A DNA stretch of 64,000 nt from Phyllobacterium zundukense (GTDB taxonomy: Bacteria > Pseudomonadota > Alphaproteobacteria > Rhizobiales > Rhizobiaceae). The notes below the pieces were generated by a model. It had not been told where the DNA came from, did not search any database, and worked only from the letters and a program-made list of their open reading frames with translations. The DNA is taken from positions 868,001 to 932,000 of the forward strand of contig NZ_CP104972.1 in the NCBI RefSeq assembly GCF_025452195.1, read 5' to 3'. Shown here one piece after another: positions 18,058 to 27,070 of the stretch; position 1 is the first letter of the stretch; the number at the start of each line of letters is the position of its first letter. Both the position numbers and the translations under genes were made by a program.

Positions 18058-18954
18058 TCATGCCATCTTCGGGCCACTGGTCCCGCCGAAGAGACCATTG
18101 GGCCGGAAGAGCAATACGAGAATCATCAGCCCAAACGAATACGCGTCGGTCCACTCCGAGAAGCCGTAACCGGCGCTCAGACCTTCGACGATACCAAGAA
18201 TGAGACCGGCGACGACCGCGCCCATGAGATTCCCGAGGCCGCCGATAAGAGCCACGGCAAAGCCCTTCATCACCATCGTTCCGCCGGTGAAGGGCGTTAT
18301 TGGAAACAATGCAATGAGGAGACCGCCGCCAAGACCGGCAAGCGCACTTCCGAGAACGAAAACACCGGTGATGTAGCGGCGAACCGGAATTCCCATCAAC
18401 GCCGCCGTATCGCGGTCTTCGACGCTGGCACGAAGGGCTCTGCCGTAACGGCTTCTGGTTATGGCAACGAATGTCATGGCGACGACTGCGGCGGTTATGA
18501 AGATCACCATGACACGCACGGACGCTATACGTACGCCGCCGATCTCCCACACCGTATTGAGTGGCCGCGGAATGCTTTTCTGATTGGCGCTCCAGAAGAA
18601 GATGACGATGTGCTGCAGTACAATGATCAAACCGAGCGAAACGATGAATCCATTTGTCGGCCGCTCAAGCGTAAAGCGGAAAAGACCGCGCTCCAAAGCG
18701 AAGCCCATCACTGCCACGACGATCATCGCAAGGAGGATTGCCAGCCAGAAGCTGATGCCGCTGGCGACGGCCAGCCAAGTCACGATGCTGCCTACCATCA
18801 GGAATTCGCCATGAGCAAAATTGATGATGCCCGTCAGGCCGAAGATCAGTGTGACACCGACGGCGATCAGCGTGATGACGCTGGCAATCGAGAGCCCGTT
18901 GAGAATTTGTTGCAGGAGTATGTCCACAGTCTGCTTCCGGTTCAGAATCATCAT
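18058..18954 (-). CDS. Branched-chain-type ABC transporter permease (LivH-like)
   Basis: This 298-residue permease has the LivH hallmarks: ILLQQILNGLSIASV at the start, GLTGIINFAHGEFLMVG near residue 40, and RSRYGRALRASVEDRDTAALMGI near 170 as ATPase contact loop. The start could instead be a few codons later, since many homologues begin close to the DILLQQ block. It lies 48 bases after the binding-protein gene and 28 before livM. Confidence 0.91.
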   Translation of the reverse strand: MMILNRKQTVDILLQQILNGLSIASVITLIAVGVTLIFGLTGIINFAHGEFLMVGSIVTWLAVASGISFWLAILLAMIVVAVMGFALERGLFRFTLERPTNGFIVSLGLIIVLQHIVIFFWSANQKSIPRPLNTVWEIGGVRIASVRVMVIFITAAVVAMTFVAITRSRYGRALRASVEDRDTAALMGIPVRRYITGVFVLGSALAGLGGGLLIALFPITPFTGGTMVMKGFAVALIGGLGNLMGAVVAGLILGIVEGLSAGYGFSEWTDAYSFGLMILVLLFRPNGLFGGTSGPKMA

Positions 18955-19002
18955 TCGGATAGCGTTCCGGCCGCCCCGAAGGGCGACCGGGGTCCTGGGG
19001 GA

Positions 19003-20223
19003 CTATTGTTTTGGCGCGTCAGCCGGCGGTTCCTGCATGGCGCAGGTGATATCGCCACCCGGCGCTGCTGCGCAAACTTCGGTCGCGTGGGTCACCTGAT
19101 GCGTCGCGTTGAATGCGAGGTCGTCGGAAACCACACCCTTGTGATGCAATGTTTTGAGCGCTTCAACCGTCTTGTCGGGATCGAGCGAACCAGCCTTTTC
19201 CCATGCTTCGGCAAGGAAATGCACATAATCGTAATAGAGCAGCGACACGGACGAGGTCACACCCTTCGGTGCACCGGCGGCAAAATACGCGTCAAAGTAT
19301 GCTTTGGCTTTCGGATTGGACGACTCGCCCCAGCAGACTGGCACGCAGCTCATCGCTACGGGGACATCTGCCGACAGCCCCTGCTCTTTCCAGATACCGG
19401 GGTCGACACCGAAGAGGAAATAGCTCGGTGCAACACCGAGTTCCAGCGCCTGGGGAAGCGCTGTTAGCGTCGAGTCGCCATTGTACCAGAAATGGACGAC
19501 ATCGGGCTTCAGGCTCTTGGCGCGGGTAAGAAAGGGCGAAAAATCCGTCGTGTCCGGAGGATAGAAGATAATGTCCGGAACTTCCTGGCCTTCGGATTTC
19601 AATGCAGCGAGATAATAGGACGACAGGAATTGTCCGGTCGCATCGTTGCCGACGATCAGCACTGATTTCTTCAGCGGGCGGCCGACAAGCGGCTCCAGCA
19701 GCTTGAGCACACCACGCGCGGTCGAGCCGCTGCGCTGAAACTCCTGGGGCTCCGTCTGGAAGAGATAGTGATCTTCGCCGCCGCTGGTGACAGAATTATC
19801 CGTCAGCACTTTGGCAAGCGTGCTGTTACCGGCGAAATGCAGGACCTTGGCCGGTTGGGTGATTTTGGCCATCGCCAGGGTAAAGTCGTGGGTTTCCGAT
19901 CCGAAGATCGCCGCGACTTTCTCGTCGCGCACGAGTTCTTGCGTTGCCGCGATTGCCGTCGAGATATCAGTGCGGTCATCACGCTTCAAAAGTTCGAGTT
20001 TATAGGTCTTGTCACCGACCTTTACACCGCCCTCGTCATTGATCTCCTTGACGGCGAGGCTAACACCTGCGGGCAGCGTGTGACCGGCGGAAACGAATGC
20101 TCCGGACTCTGCGGCGACCACGCCGATCTTGATTGTATCTGCCGCATCCTGGGCCAGCGCTGGGTATGCCACTGCGCCGAGGAACAGCGCCGCAACAGCG
20201 CCCCTTAATAGAACCGATTTCAT
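19003..20223 (-). CDS. ABC transporter substrate-binding protein (Leu/Ile/Val-binding type)
   Basis: This 406-residue binding protein has a clear Sec signal peptide (charged start, hydrophobic core, AYPALAQ cleavage near residue 24). The mature protein begins [20 protein letters not shown], typical of the type I Liv/amide-urea binding family (Peripla_BP_6). It heads the operon ending in larA and presumably delivers its substrate to LivHMGF. Family members bind amino acids, amides, aromatic acids or hydroxy acids, so the ligand is open; linkage to larA favours a 2-hydroxy acid. A GntR-type palindrome lies about 40 bases upstream of the start. Confidence 0.92.
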   Translation of the reverse strand: MKSVLLRGAVAALFLGAVAYPALAQDAADTIKIGVVAAESGAFVSAGHTLPAGVSLAVKEINDEGGVKVGDKTYKLELLKRDDRTDISTAIAATQELVRDEKVAAIFGSETHDFTLAMAKITQPAKVLHFAGNSTLAKVLTDNSVTSGGEDHYLFQTEPQEFQRSGSTARGVLKLLEPLVGRPLKKSVLIVGNDATGQFLSSYYLAALKSEGQEVPDIIFYPPDTTDFSPFLTRAKSLKPDVVHFWYNGDSTLTALPQALELGVAPSYFLFGVDPGIWKEQGLSADVPVAMSCVPVCWGESSNPKAKAYFDAYFAAGAPKGVTSSVSLLYYDYVHFLAEAWEKAGSLDPDKTVEALKTLHHKGVVSDDLAFNATHQVTHATEVCAAAPGGDITCAMQEPPADAPKQ

Positions 20224-20262
20224 GATACAGATCCTCCCGATTCATGCTTTGCATTCTTACCG

Positions 20263-20277
20263 GGTTGTCGTACAACC
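20263..20277. promoter_or_regulatory. GntR operator-like palindrome upstream of the Liv-larA operon
   Basis: GGTTGT-CGT-ACAACC is a perfect inverted repeat with six-base arms that contains TTGTCGTACAA, identical to the site at 1402-1412. Its position 40-54 bases before the binding-protein start fits repression overlapping the promoter. Confidence 0.65.
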
Positions 20278-20406
20278 ATGTTCTCTGTTAATCTTGCAAT
20301 CGCGAATTGTCAAGTCGTAGCGGTGGGAACAAGGGTTGGGTGGTCCGTTTGGACCGGTGCCTCGGCGCGACCGTGGAAACGGTTGTGGCCTTTTTGGTGG
20401 TCGCCG

Positions 20407-20938
20407 AAGACCGAGACCATTCCTCCCAGTATCGTTCTGATTACCATTGGCTCGGTGACAGGAGTCTCGATTGCAGCTCTTTTTAGCGGCGGTCTGCTCC
20501 CCGGTCTCGTGCTCGCAGCTACCTTATGTTTGCGTTGTCGGGTACCGCTATCGCACGGAAGACACTTCCGCGATCGCAAGGCCCAGCTGGAGTGTGATCG
20601 GCCGTAGTCTTCTAATAGCCCCTCCCGCACTCGCCCTGCCATTCGTCATTCGCGCTGCGGTCGTTGAAGGCGTGGCCACGGCGACGGAAGTGTTGACCAT
20701 CGGCATTGTCTATACGATCATAGTCGGTCTGCTCTTTTACCGTCAGTTCAATTGGCAACGTCTCGTGCCCATGCTGGCCGAGACCGCGGCACTCTCCGGC
20801 GCGATCCTTTTAATTATCGGAACCGCGACCAGCATGGCGTGGTGTATCACGAGGTCGGGCTTTGACGACCTCGCCCGGATCATGGAAGCTCTGCCAGGGG
20901 GCGCGCCAACCTTCATGCTGGTTTCGATCGTCGCCTTT
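20407..20938 (+). pseudogene. Remnant of TRAP transporter large permease (DctM)
   Basis: Two frames together read as an internal part of a TRAP-type DctM permease. The first (about 20407-20530) contains [20 protein letters not shown]; the second (about 20535-20938) contains VEGVATATEVLTIGIVYTI, AETAALSGAILLIIGTATSM and LPGGAPTFMLVSIVAF. A frameshift near 20530 separates them. Both termini of the normal protein of about 430 residues are missing, and after IVAF the sequence stops matching. TRAP systems import C4-dicarboxylates and other organic acids, so this may be an older acid importer lost beside the Liv-type system. Transfer and loss history is inference. Confidence 0.7.
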
Positions 20939-21112
20939 AGACTTACGAAGTATCGCCTGTGTTCGCGCCGAGGATGCGCCTTTAGGTTGGCCGCTTGTTC
21001 AAAATCGAAGCTCACTGATAATGTTAAATGCCGATAATACCAGCGGAGGCATCGGCGGAAATCGCCGGCATGAGATCAAGGCACGCTCTCGGTTGGATGG
21101 TCGTGACATCTG

Positions 21113-22957
21113 TCAGCCAGATCTTGCGGCCGCTCGAAACGTGGGGCGAAGTAGTCGGGTGGCTGTTTCCCAATCCAACGCCTTTGAGAAAAAATAGCCC
21201 TGGCCAAACTCACAGCCAAGCGCGTGCAGTTGCCGGGCCTGTTCGGATGTCTCGATGCCTTCAGCAATGACGTCGATTCCAAGCCCTGCGGTAATTTCCA
21301 GCAAACCTTCCGTTATGATGATTGCAGGGTCTCCAGGGACCAATCTTTTGACAAAAGTCTGATCGATCTTGATGATGTCAACTGGCACGGTCATCAGGTG
21401 GGTGAGAGAGGCAAAGCCGGTTCCGAAATCATCAAGCGCGACATGAAGGCCAAGATCTCTCAGCGACTTTATCTCCCTTGCAAGGAAGTCCTCCTGCTGA
21501 CCGAGATAAACCGATTCAGTGATTTCCAAAACAATGTGCTGCAATGGGACCCCTGTCCCGCCAAAGATCTCGCACAGACGTTCCTTAAGATTGCCTGTGT
21601 GAAAATCGGAGGCGGATAGGTTGATCGCCACGCGGTGAAACGGCAGGCCCATATCCAACCATCTGCGGATGTCTGCGGCAACGCGCGTCATCATGCATTG
21701 GGTGAGTTCTGCGGCAACATGCGCATCTGTCGTTGCTTCATTGAAATGGACAGCGTCGATAATCTCACCCGTTGTCGTGGTGATGCGGCACAGGGCCTCG
21801 AAGCCCACCAATTCTTTGCTACCGAGGCGAATGATCGGCTGGTAGTACGGAGAAATCCTGTCATCTGCGAGCGCTTGGCCAACCTGTCGTATTGCCTGGA
21901 AGCGGCGCGTCAATGCGGTGCCCAGGTCTCCATGGTACTCAACGAACCGCCCGCGGTTTTGCTCCTTGCCGTGGTAGAGCGCGATATCAGCCTTCCGCCG
22001 AACGTCATCGGGGCCATCACCAAGTTCCGAAGTTGCGCCGCCAATGGTTATCTTGGGAAAGACGACATGACCGTTGCAACTGCAGGCCTGTTTCAAGACG
22101 GACAGGACTTTGAAAGCCTCGCTCTTCAGATCAAAGCCATCCTGATGATCCACCACAATCGCAAACTCATCGCCGCCCAGTCTGAAGATCCGATCAGACC
22201 CTGTGACCGACAGGACTCTCTCGGCCACAACCTTGATCAGATCATCTCCTGCACTATGGCCAAACGTATCGTTGACCATCTTCAGATTATCGATGTCGGC
22301 GAGCAGGATTCCAAAGGGCCGCCGCAAATCTTCGATTAATTTTGCATTGAACCGTGCTCGGTTTCCCAATCCCGTGAGGGCGTCGGCGTAGGTGAGGCGT
22401 TGCCTCTCCTTTACCCGCTCGTGTCGCTCGAAGGCGATCGAACAAAGATGAACGCAGGCGCCGACAATGTTCTTTTCAAGCTCGCTCGGTCCACGCCGAT
22501 CGAAATAGTAGAAGGCAAACGTGCCAACCACACGTTCAGCGCTCAAAATTGGCGAGGACCAACATGCTTTGAAACCAAGCGGGCGGACCAAGGCTTTGAA
22601 ATCACGCCATCGGAAATCGGTATCAATATCAGTGGCAGAGACTGCCTCTTGATAGTAGGCCGCGGTCCCGCAAGATCCTGCAAAGGGTCCGATCTCGATA
22701 CCATCAAGCGCCGACGAATAGGCGAACGGCAACGTGGGGCCTGCGAGGGGACGGAGCCTCTTTTGGTGATCGACAGCGACCACAGAACACACCATGCGAG
22801 GCACAAGTGACTCAACTTCCCGACACAGGCAGTCGAGGGTTTCCTCAAGCGGCCTGCCCGTTGCAATCATTTCGAGGATAATGTTCTGGAGCTGAAGAAG
22901 CATCTGATGTCGCTTTGGCTGAAGAAAGCAACGTAACAGAAATAGATTTTCGATCAT
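21113..22957 (-). CDS. GAF-GGDEF-EAL cyclic-di-GMP signalling protein
   Basis: This 614-residue protein has an N-terminal GAF sensor domain (about 20-165), a GGDEF domain containing RLGGDEFAIVV with a DALTGLGNRARF start, and an EAL domain. In the EAL domain GFEALCR, LEITES, ALDDFGTGFASL, IKIDQTFV and VIAEGIETSEQ are all present. Both catalytic cores look intact, so it could make and degrade cyclic di-GMP, or one domain may dominate. There is no signal peptide or membrane helix, so it is cytoplasmic. It is a monocistronic gene flanked by a pseudogene and a gene-poor stretch. The GAF ligand is unknown. Confidence 0.93.
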   Translation of the reverse strand: MIENLFLLRCFLQPKRHQMLLQLQNIILEMIATGRPLEETLDCLCREVESLVPRMVCSVVAVDHQKRLRPLAGPTLPFAYSSALDGIEIGPFAGSCGTAAYYQEAVSATDIDTDFRWRDFKALVRPLGFKACWSSPILSAERVVGTFAFYYFDRRGPSELEKNIVGACVHLCSIAFERHERVKERQRLTYADALTGLGNRARFNAKLIEDLRRPFGILLADIDNLKMVNDTFGHSAGDDLIKVVAERVLSVTGSDRIFRLGGDEFAIVVDHQDGFDLKSEAFKVLSVLKQACSCNGHVVFPKITIGGATSELGDGPDDVRRKADIALYHGKEQNRGRFVEYHGDLGTALTRRFQAIRQVGQALADDRISPYYQPIIRLGSKELVGFEALCRITTTTGEIIDAVHFNEATTDAHVAAELTQCMMTRVAADIRRWLDMGLPFHRVAINLSASDFHTGNLKERLCEIFGGTGVPLQHIVLEITESVYLGQQEDFLAREIKSLRDLGLHVALDDFGTGFASLTHLMTVPVDIIKIDQTFVKRLVPGDPAIIITEGLLEITAGLGIDVIAEGIETSEQARQLHALGCEFGQGYFFSKALDWETATRLLRPTFRAAARSG

Positions 22958-23864
22958 CTTTTATCTTATTGGACGAGGGCTTAACGCAATTTTGTCATCC
23001 GAGCGGTTCAGCCAACCGTTCCAAACTTGTGAAAATTGATTAACCCCCTTGCTCCCCTGACGTTAAGAGACCGGCCGGTTGGTTGTGACGCGCTCCCATC
23101 GCTAACGCCAGCCCAGCCTCTACCGGTGTTGTTCCAGCGACTCCAGACTCACTGCTATCAACTTCAGCGCGATAGTGGCAGCAGCGTTGAAGAATATTCG
23201 GATCTCACAGGCGCAGTTTGGTCGAGACAGCGGCAAGAAAGTCGAGGAGGTCATTGTCCTGACCAACTATTGCCTTTCCGCGCATAGACCCAGACGTTGC
23301 AGCATGGTTCGCCACGTTCTGCCGCACCGCCAATCCTGTGTGGTCAAGGTCGTCACGCGACATGTCCTGGTCGAATCATCGTGATCAAGAAGCGCATCTG
23401 CCGGCAGACTTCCAACTTCGAAATCCGCTGAACACTTCAGCCGGTTTTTGTGCGCTGGCCTCTTTCAGCGATATCGATATGTTTTCGTTGCAGCAGGGTC
23501 CCCCGCCTCCGTTCGCGAACATAGACTCGAACCATCAGTGAATTCGGGATTATCGACCAGCTTTTTCGTTTCAAGGTCTGTTCCGCGTAACCGGTGCCGG
23601 ATCAGGTCTAACCAATGGATAGTGGCTCAATAGAAAGCAACCTTGACTCCCCTCGCCTTGGCCCGATTTTAACCGCAGACCCCACTCTAAGCGGTTTTCC
23701 GAATGGGTTTCCAGTCGAGTGGGATTTGGAGAAACCAAATGATCAACATGGGCCTGTTATATCGGCCGTTCCAGTTAGCGAAGGGCTCGGGAGTTCGTAC
23801 TGTCTGCAACCAGAAATGCCGCTTTTGCTTATGGCGTTGATCTCTATCTTTAGACCCGGCCCGG
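22958..23864. other. Intergenic stretch without recognisable gene
   Basis: About 0.9 kb between the cyclic-di-GMP gene and the CBS-domain gene. Short frames (for example 23036-23287 and 23615-24250 on the plus strand) have no family features, poor ribosome sites or run into the antisense of the next gene. No repeat or RNA gene was recognised. Confidence 0.5.
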
Positions 23865-25139
23865 CTACAAGCGGGACGCCAAGACTTTGTCGACGCGGCG
23901 GTGATCAAGGTCAACAACCTCGAATCGCCAGTTCTCGATTTCTATTGCCTCTCCCGTTACGGGAATCCTTTCCAGGTGATCGATCACAAAGCCCGCTACC
24001 GTCTCGTAGTGGCGGTGTTCCGGCAGGTCGAGACCAAGCAGATCCGCCATTTCATCAACCGGCATCCAACCCGCAAGAAGCCAGGATCCGTCCTCTCGCC
24101 GTACTGCCTCATTTTCTGACTGATCCTCATCCGAGCGGAACGCGCCTGCAATGGCGTCAAGGATGTCGCCGGGTGTCAAAAGTCCCTCAAAGTGACCATA
24201 TTCGTCATGAACGAGCGCCATTGGCACATCGGCATTGCGCAGAACCTTGAGCGCCGCCAAGGCATCCATCGTGTCGGGAATGATCGGAGCATGGCGCACG
24301 TGGTCGCGGATGACCACCGCCGAGGATGCAAGCATCGGCTCGATCATATCCCGAAGCATTATGACGCCGACGACGTTGTCGCGATCCCCGTCAAACGCCG
24401 GCAGACAGGAGTGGCTGGCTGCAATGAGTTTACGTTTCAACGACACCGCATCTTCGCCGATGTCGACCATCTCAACTTCGGTCCGCGGCGTCATCACGGC
24501 GCGTGCGCTGCGATCGCCGAGCCTGATGACACCGGATATCATGGAGCGCTCTGCCTCCTCGATCACGCCTGTGCTGCCCGCCTCGGCAACGATCGTCAGG
24601 ATTTCCTCATCGGTTATGGCACTTTCGGAAGCAGTCGATATGCCAAGGAGCCTGAACACACCGCGCGTCGACGCATCGAGCGCCCATACCGCCGGCGCAG
24701 CGACGAGCGATAGGACATTCATGGGGCGGGCGATGAAGCAGGCGATGCGCTCCGGGTTCTTCAATGCCAGATGTTTGGGAACGAGTTCGCCGATGATCAC
24801 CGAGAGATATGTGATGATACCGATAACGAGAGCATACCCTGCGACATCGGCGATATCGGCGCGCACGCCCACACCAGCAAGGAATACGCTCATGCGCGAA
24901 CCAAGTGTTGCACCGGAGAACGCACCCGCGACGATACCGATGAGTGTGATGCCGATTTGAACCGTGGATAGAAACTTCCCGGGATTCTGCGAAAGCTGAA
25001 TGGCCGCGCGTGCTCCCGCGACACCGCGATCGAGTAACATTTCCAGTCGGGCTTTACGCGCCGAAACTACCGCAAGTTCAGATAGTGCGAAAACTCCGTT
25101 CAGGAGAATAAGGAAACCGACGACCAGCAATTCAAACAT
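23865..25139 (-). CDS. CNNM/CBS-domain membrane protein (CorC/HlyC family, hemolysin-like)
   Basis: The ATG at 25139 gives 424 residues starting MFELLVVGFLILLNGVFALSE, the normal N-terminus of the family; a longer frame from 25253 adds an unlikely hydrophilic extension. The DUF21/CNNM membrane domain (about 1-190) has GEXVPK-like IIGELVPKHLAL. Two CBS domains follow (about 205-325, with RAVMTPRTEVEMVD). A CorC_HlyC domain (about 340-420) ends the protein. Such proteins are linked to magnesium/cobalt efflux or membrane stress; the name hemolysin is historical. It is a single gene. Confidence 0.9.
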   Translation of the reverse strand: MFELLVVGFLILLNGVFALSELAVVSARKARLEMLLDRGVAGARAAIQLSQNPGKFLSTVQIGITLIGIVAGAFSGATLGSRMSVFLAGVGVRADIADVAGYALVIGIITYLSVIIGELVPKHLALKNPERIACFIARPMNVLSLVAAPAVWALDASTRGVFRLLGISTASESAITDEEILTIVAEAGSTGVIEEAERSMISGVIRLGDRSARAVMTPRTEVEMVDIGEDAVSLKRKLIAASHSCLPAFDGDRDNVVGVIMLRDMIEPMLASSAVVIRDHVRHAPIIPDTMDALAALKVLRNADVPMALVHDEYGHFEGLLTPGDILDAIAGAFRSDEDQSENEAVRREDGSWLLAGWMPVDEMADLLGLDLPEHRHYETVAGFVIDHLERIPVTGEAIEIENWRFEVVDLDHRRVDKVLASRL

Positions 25140-25651
25140 AAGATTTTGGATTAACCCCAGGACGAAACTTTTGCAGGCGGGTTCGTCAGATGCCCAGCTG
25201 CCGCAGCTAAGTAGGTAATTGCGTCGTGTGAGCCAAGCATGAAAGCCAGTCAAGTGGCAACTGATCTGACGGAGACGGGATATGATTCGGCCAAAAAATC
25301 GCGAACTTTATCTTTTTGGCTACCGATTCTCGGGACAGATGGCGACGGCAGCGCTCATAGGATTGTTCTTGGTGACAGCGATAGTCATTGCAAGCCCCGC
25401 GGGAGGCACATTTAGGAATTGCGATGGCTGAAGCTTTGCGGGTAGTGATAGTTGGATGCTCTGACCATGCCTTGGGATAACCGACATTTGAGTCGAGCAG
25501 GTTTGATCGGCAGACGAAGACTCCGGTAACTGTTCTGTACGTGCAGTTGCCGGCGAGAATGCAAAAATTGCCATATCTCACCTCGACTCCGTTGGTTGAC
25601 TTCGGCCTGACCAAGCGGCACATCACGACTTCAGCCAACTTGGAGGACTCC

Positions 25652-25837
25652 ATGGCAGCACAGCACGTCAAAGAAATCGACGCGGCGATAAAGGAATTGA
25701 TTTCCTCGCGTCGCCAGGAAATTCTGCAGATTGCACAAAACGGCGCGAATCCTGGACCGCTCAAGAATCTGGTGGACATCCAGACGGCTATCGACGCCCT
25801 CTATCGAGCACGTGAACAGGAAGGGGCACATTCCTGA
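25652..25837 (+). CDS. Small hypothetical protein (61 residues)
   Basis: The ATG at 25652 is preceded by TTGGAGGACTCC, a strong Shine-Dalgarno at good spacing. The frame encodes a 61-residue hydrophilic helical protein (MAAQHVKEIDAAIKELISSR at the start) that ends in a charged tail. It has no signal peptide, membrane segment or motif I recognise. The longer frame from 25541 has no ribosome site. Coding looks real from the ribosome site and composition, but the function is unknown. Confidence 0.6.
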   Translation: MAAQHVKEIDAAIKELISSRRQEILQIAQNGANPGPLKNLVDIQTAIDALYRAREQEGAHS

Positions 25838-26100
25838 ATTAGCGGACACAGTTCATTGATCCTGACGAGACTGGAGCGCAAGACACATTCTGCGGTCCGT
25901 CAGTATAGAAGACTCGCTGTCGGCCCACGAGCGACTACGCCGCCTTCCACGGATCAGGCGAAAGAGTGTGCGTCGTTTCGTCCATGTCCATCGAGTCCTG
26001 CAAAAGGTGGCCCAAGCTTGGGACGAGCGTGCCGGCGTGAAACCTTCAGGCAGTTCAACGGGATGAAACAGCCCGCACTGTGAGTGTACTTCGCTTTGGC

Positions 26101-26679
26101 TCAGTCCAGCCTGTGCGGCTCGCCAAGCGTGTGCATCAAACGGTTAGCCCAACCAAAAATTGCGACGGCGTGGATAAGATCGATGATCTGGAGGTCGTTC
26201 ATACCGATCTCACGTAGATGGTAGAATTGGTAGGTGCCAACCTTATCGGGATGCGCCGTCAGATCGACGCCGAAGTTAAATAGTGCCTGCTCGAACTCCG
26301 GCAGGTCTGCGTCAAGCCCGTTCTTGTAGATCTCTTCCACGACCTGCGGACGCCTTTCGCGTTGGATGTAGCGGGCCGCATGCACCGAGGCGCAGTATAT
26401 ACAGCGGTTGACGAAAGAGGCTGCGAGCGCCCCGATCTCGCGACCACCGCGCGAAAGCCCGCCCTCGCTATACATGATATCGTTGAAAAGTGGCGTGCGT
26501 TCCCTTAGAGTTTCGGGCTCATTGGCAAGCACCAATACGTAGTCAGAAATCTTCCTGTTCGACGGAGTGATTTTCAATGCGTCAAGCTGCTCGGGTGTAG
26601 CCCTATCCAATTCGACCGGCTTCACATAGGGTTTCCAGCCGAGAGTGTCGACTGTGAATTCGTGTACCGCTTGCGACAT
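26101..26679 (-). CDS. AhpD-like (CMD family) peroxidase-related protein
   Basis: This 192-residue protein of the carboxymuconolactone decarboxylase/AhpD superfamily has the redox motif Cys93-x-x-Cys96 followed by His100 (NRCIYCASVH), as in alkylhydroperoxidase D. It resembles the peroxidase-related subfamily found in rhizobia as tandem pairs. The partner remains here only as a 3' fragment immediately upstream (26681-26911), whose stop lies one base before this start (TGACATG), so the two were translationally coupled. A disulfide or peroxide-reducing role is inferred from the motif. Confidence 0.85.
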   Translation of the reverse strand: MSQAVHEFTVDTLGWKPYVKPVELDRATPEQLDALKITPSNRKISDYVLVLANEPETLRERTPLFNDIMYSEGGLSRGGREIGALAASFVNRCIYCASVHAARYIQRERRPQVVEEIYKNGLDADLPEFEQALFNFGVDLTAHPDKVGTYQFYHLREIGMNDLQIIDLIHAVAIFGWANRLMHTLGEPHRLD

Positions 26680-26680
26680 G

Positions 26681-26911
26681 TCAGTTATCCCTCAGCATCT
26701 TGAGGCCGGCCACGACCAGCACCTGATAGTTGACGTAGGCGATGAGGCCTGCGAGTGTGACGATGTCCCGATCGTCGAGGCCAGCGGCGGTAAGCTTTTC
26801 GATGTTGGCACGGGTAGCGTCTTTCGGAGAAAGCGTCACCAGATCAACATGGGCGAGGATCGCTGCAAGGTTTGGTGCGCGGAGGCCGCGGTACCCGCTT
26901 AAGTGACATAG
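26681..26911 (-). pseudogene. 3' fragment of a second CMD/AhpD-like gene
   Basis: The minus strand reads RAPNLAAILAHVDLVTLSPK, then DIVTLAGLIAYVNYQVLVVA and a stop at 26681-26683. This is the C-terminal part of a CMD-domain protein. Reading upstream, the frame meets a stop at 26912-26914 with no start codon, and the rest of the gene is gone. The break lies about 40 bases from the tandem repeats that precede the Fic gene, so insertion of the Fic segment may have removed it. Confidence 0.65.
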
Positions 26912-26948
26912 CTATCCCATTGAGGATACCTCATATTTTGTCACGAAG

Positions 26949-27068
26949 CATTAAAAACTTGCGATTGCTCATCACTAAAAACTTGTGACTTCACGGCATC
27001 ATTGACTTGTGATGGATCGTCATTATATACTTGTAATCGCACAACACCAAAAACTTGCAAAGGCACGG
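26949..27068. repeat. Five 24-bp direct tandem repeats ahead of the Fic gene
   Basis: Units start at 26949, 26973, 26997, 27021 and 27045, exactly 24 bases apart. Each carries ACTTG (first bases 26957, 26981, 27005, 27029, 27053) and begins with CA followed by an A-rich run. The consensus core is AAAACTTGYGA. The last unit ends two bases before the Fic ATG and supplies its AAAGG ribosome site. With a period of eight codons, the minus strand reads as an octapeptide repeat with recurring QVF or QVY. The phasing could reflect protein binding about every two helical turns, or a former coding repeat. Confidence 0.85.
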
Positions 27069-27070
27069 CC

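Noticed and set aside
17857..19467. A 536-codon plus-strand open frame
   Set aside because: It lies antisense across livM, livH and the binding-protein gene, which have full family motifs; the translation is low-complexity and has no domain.
23036..23400. Possible chemoreceptor fragment
   Set aside because: The translations do not hold any recognisable receptor motif on closer reading.
26949..27068. CRISPR array
   Set aside because: The repeats are contiguous 24-bp units with no spacers and are imperfect.
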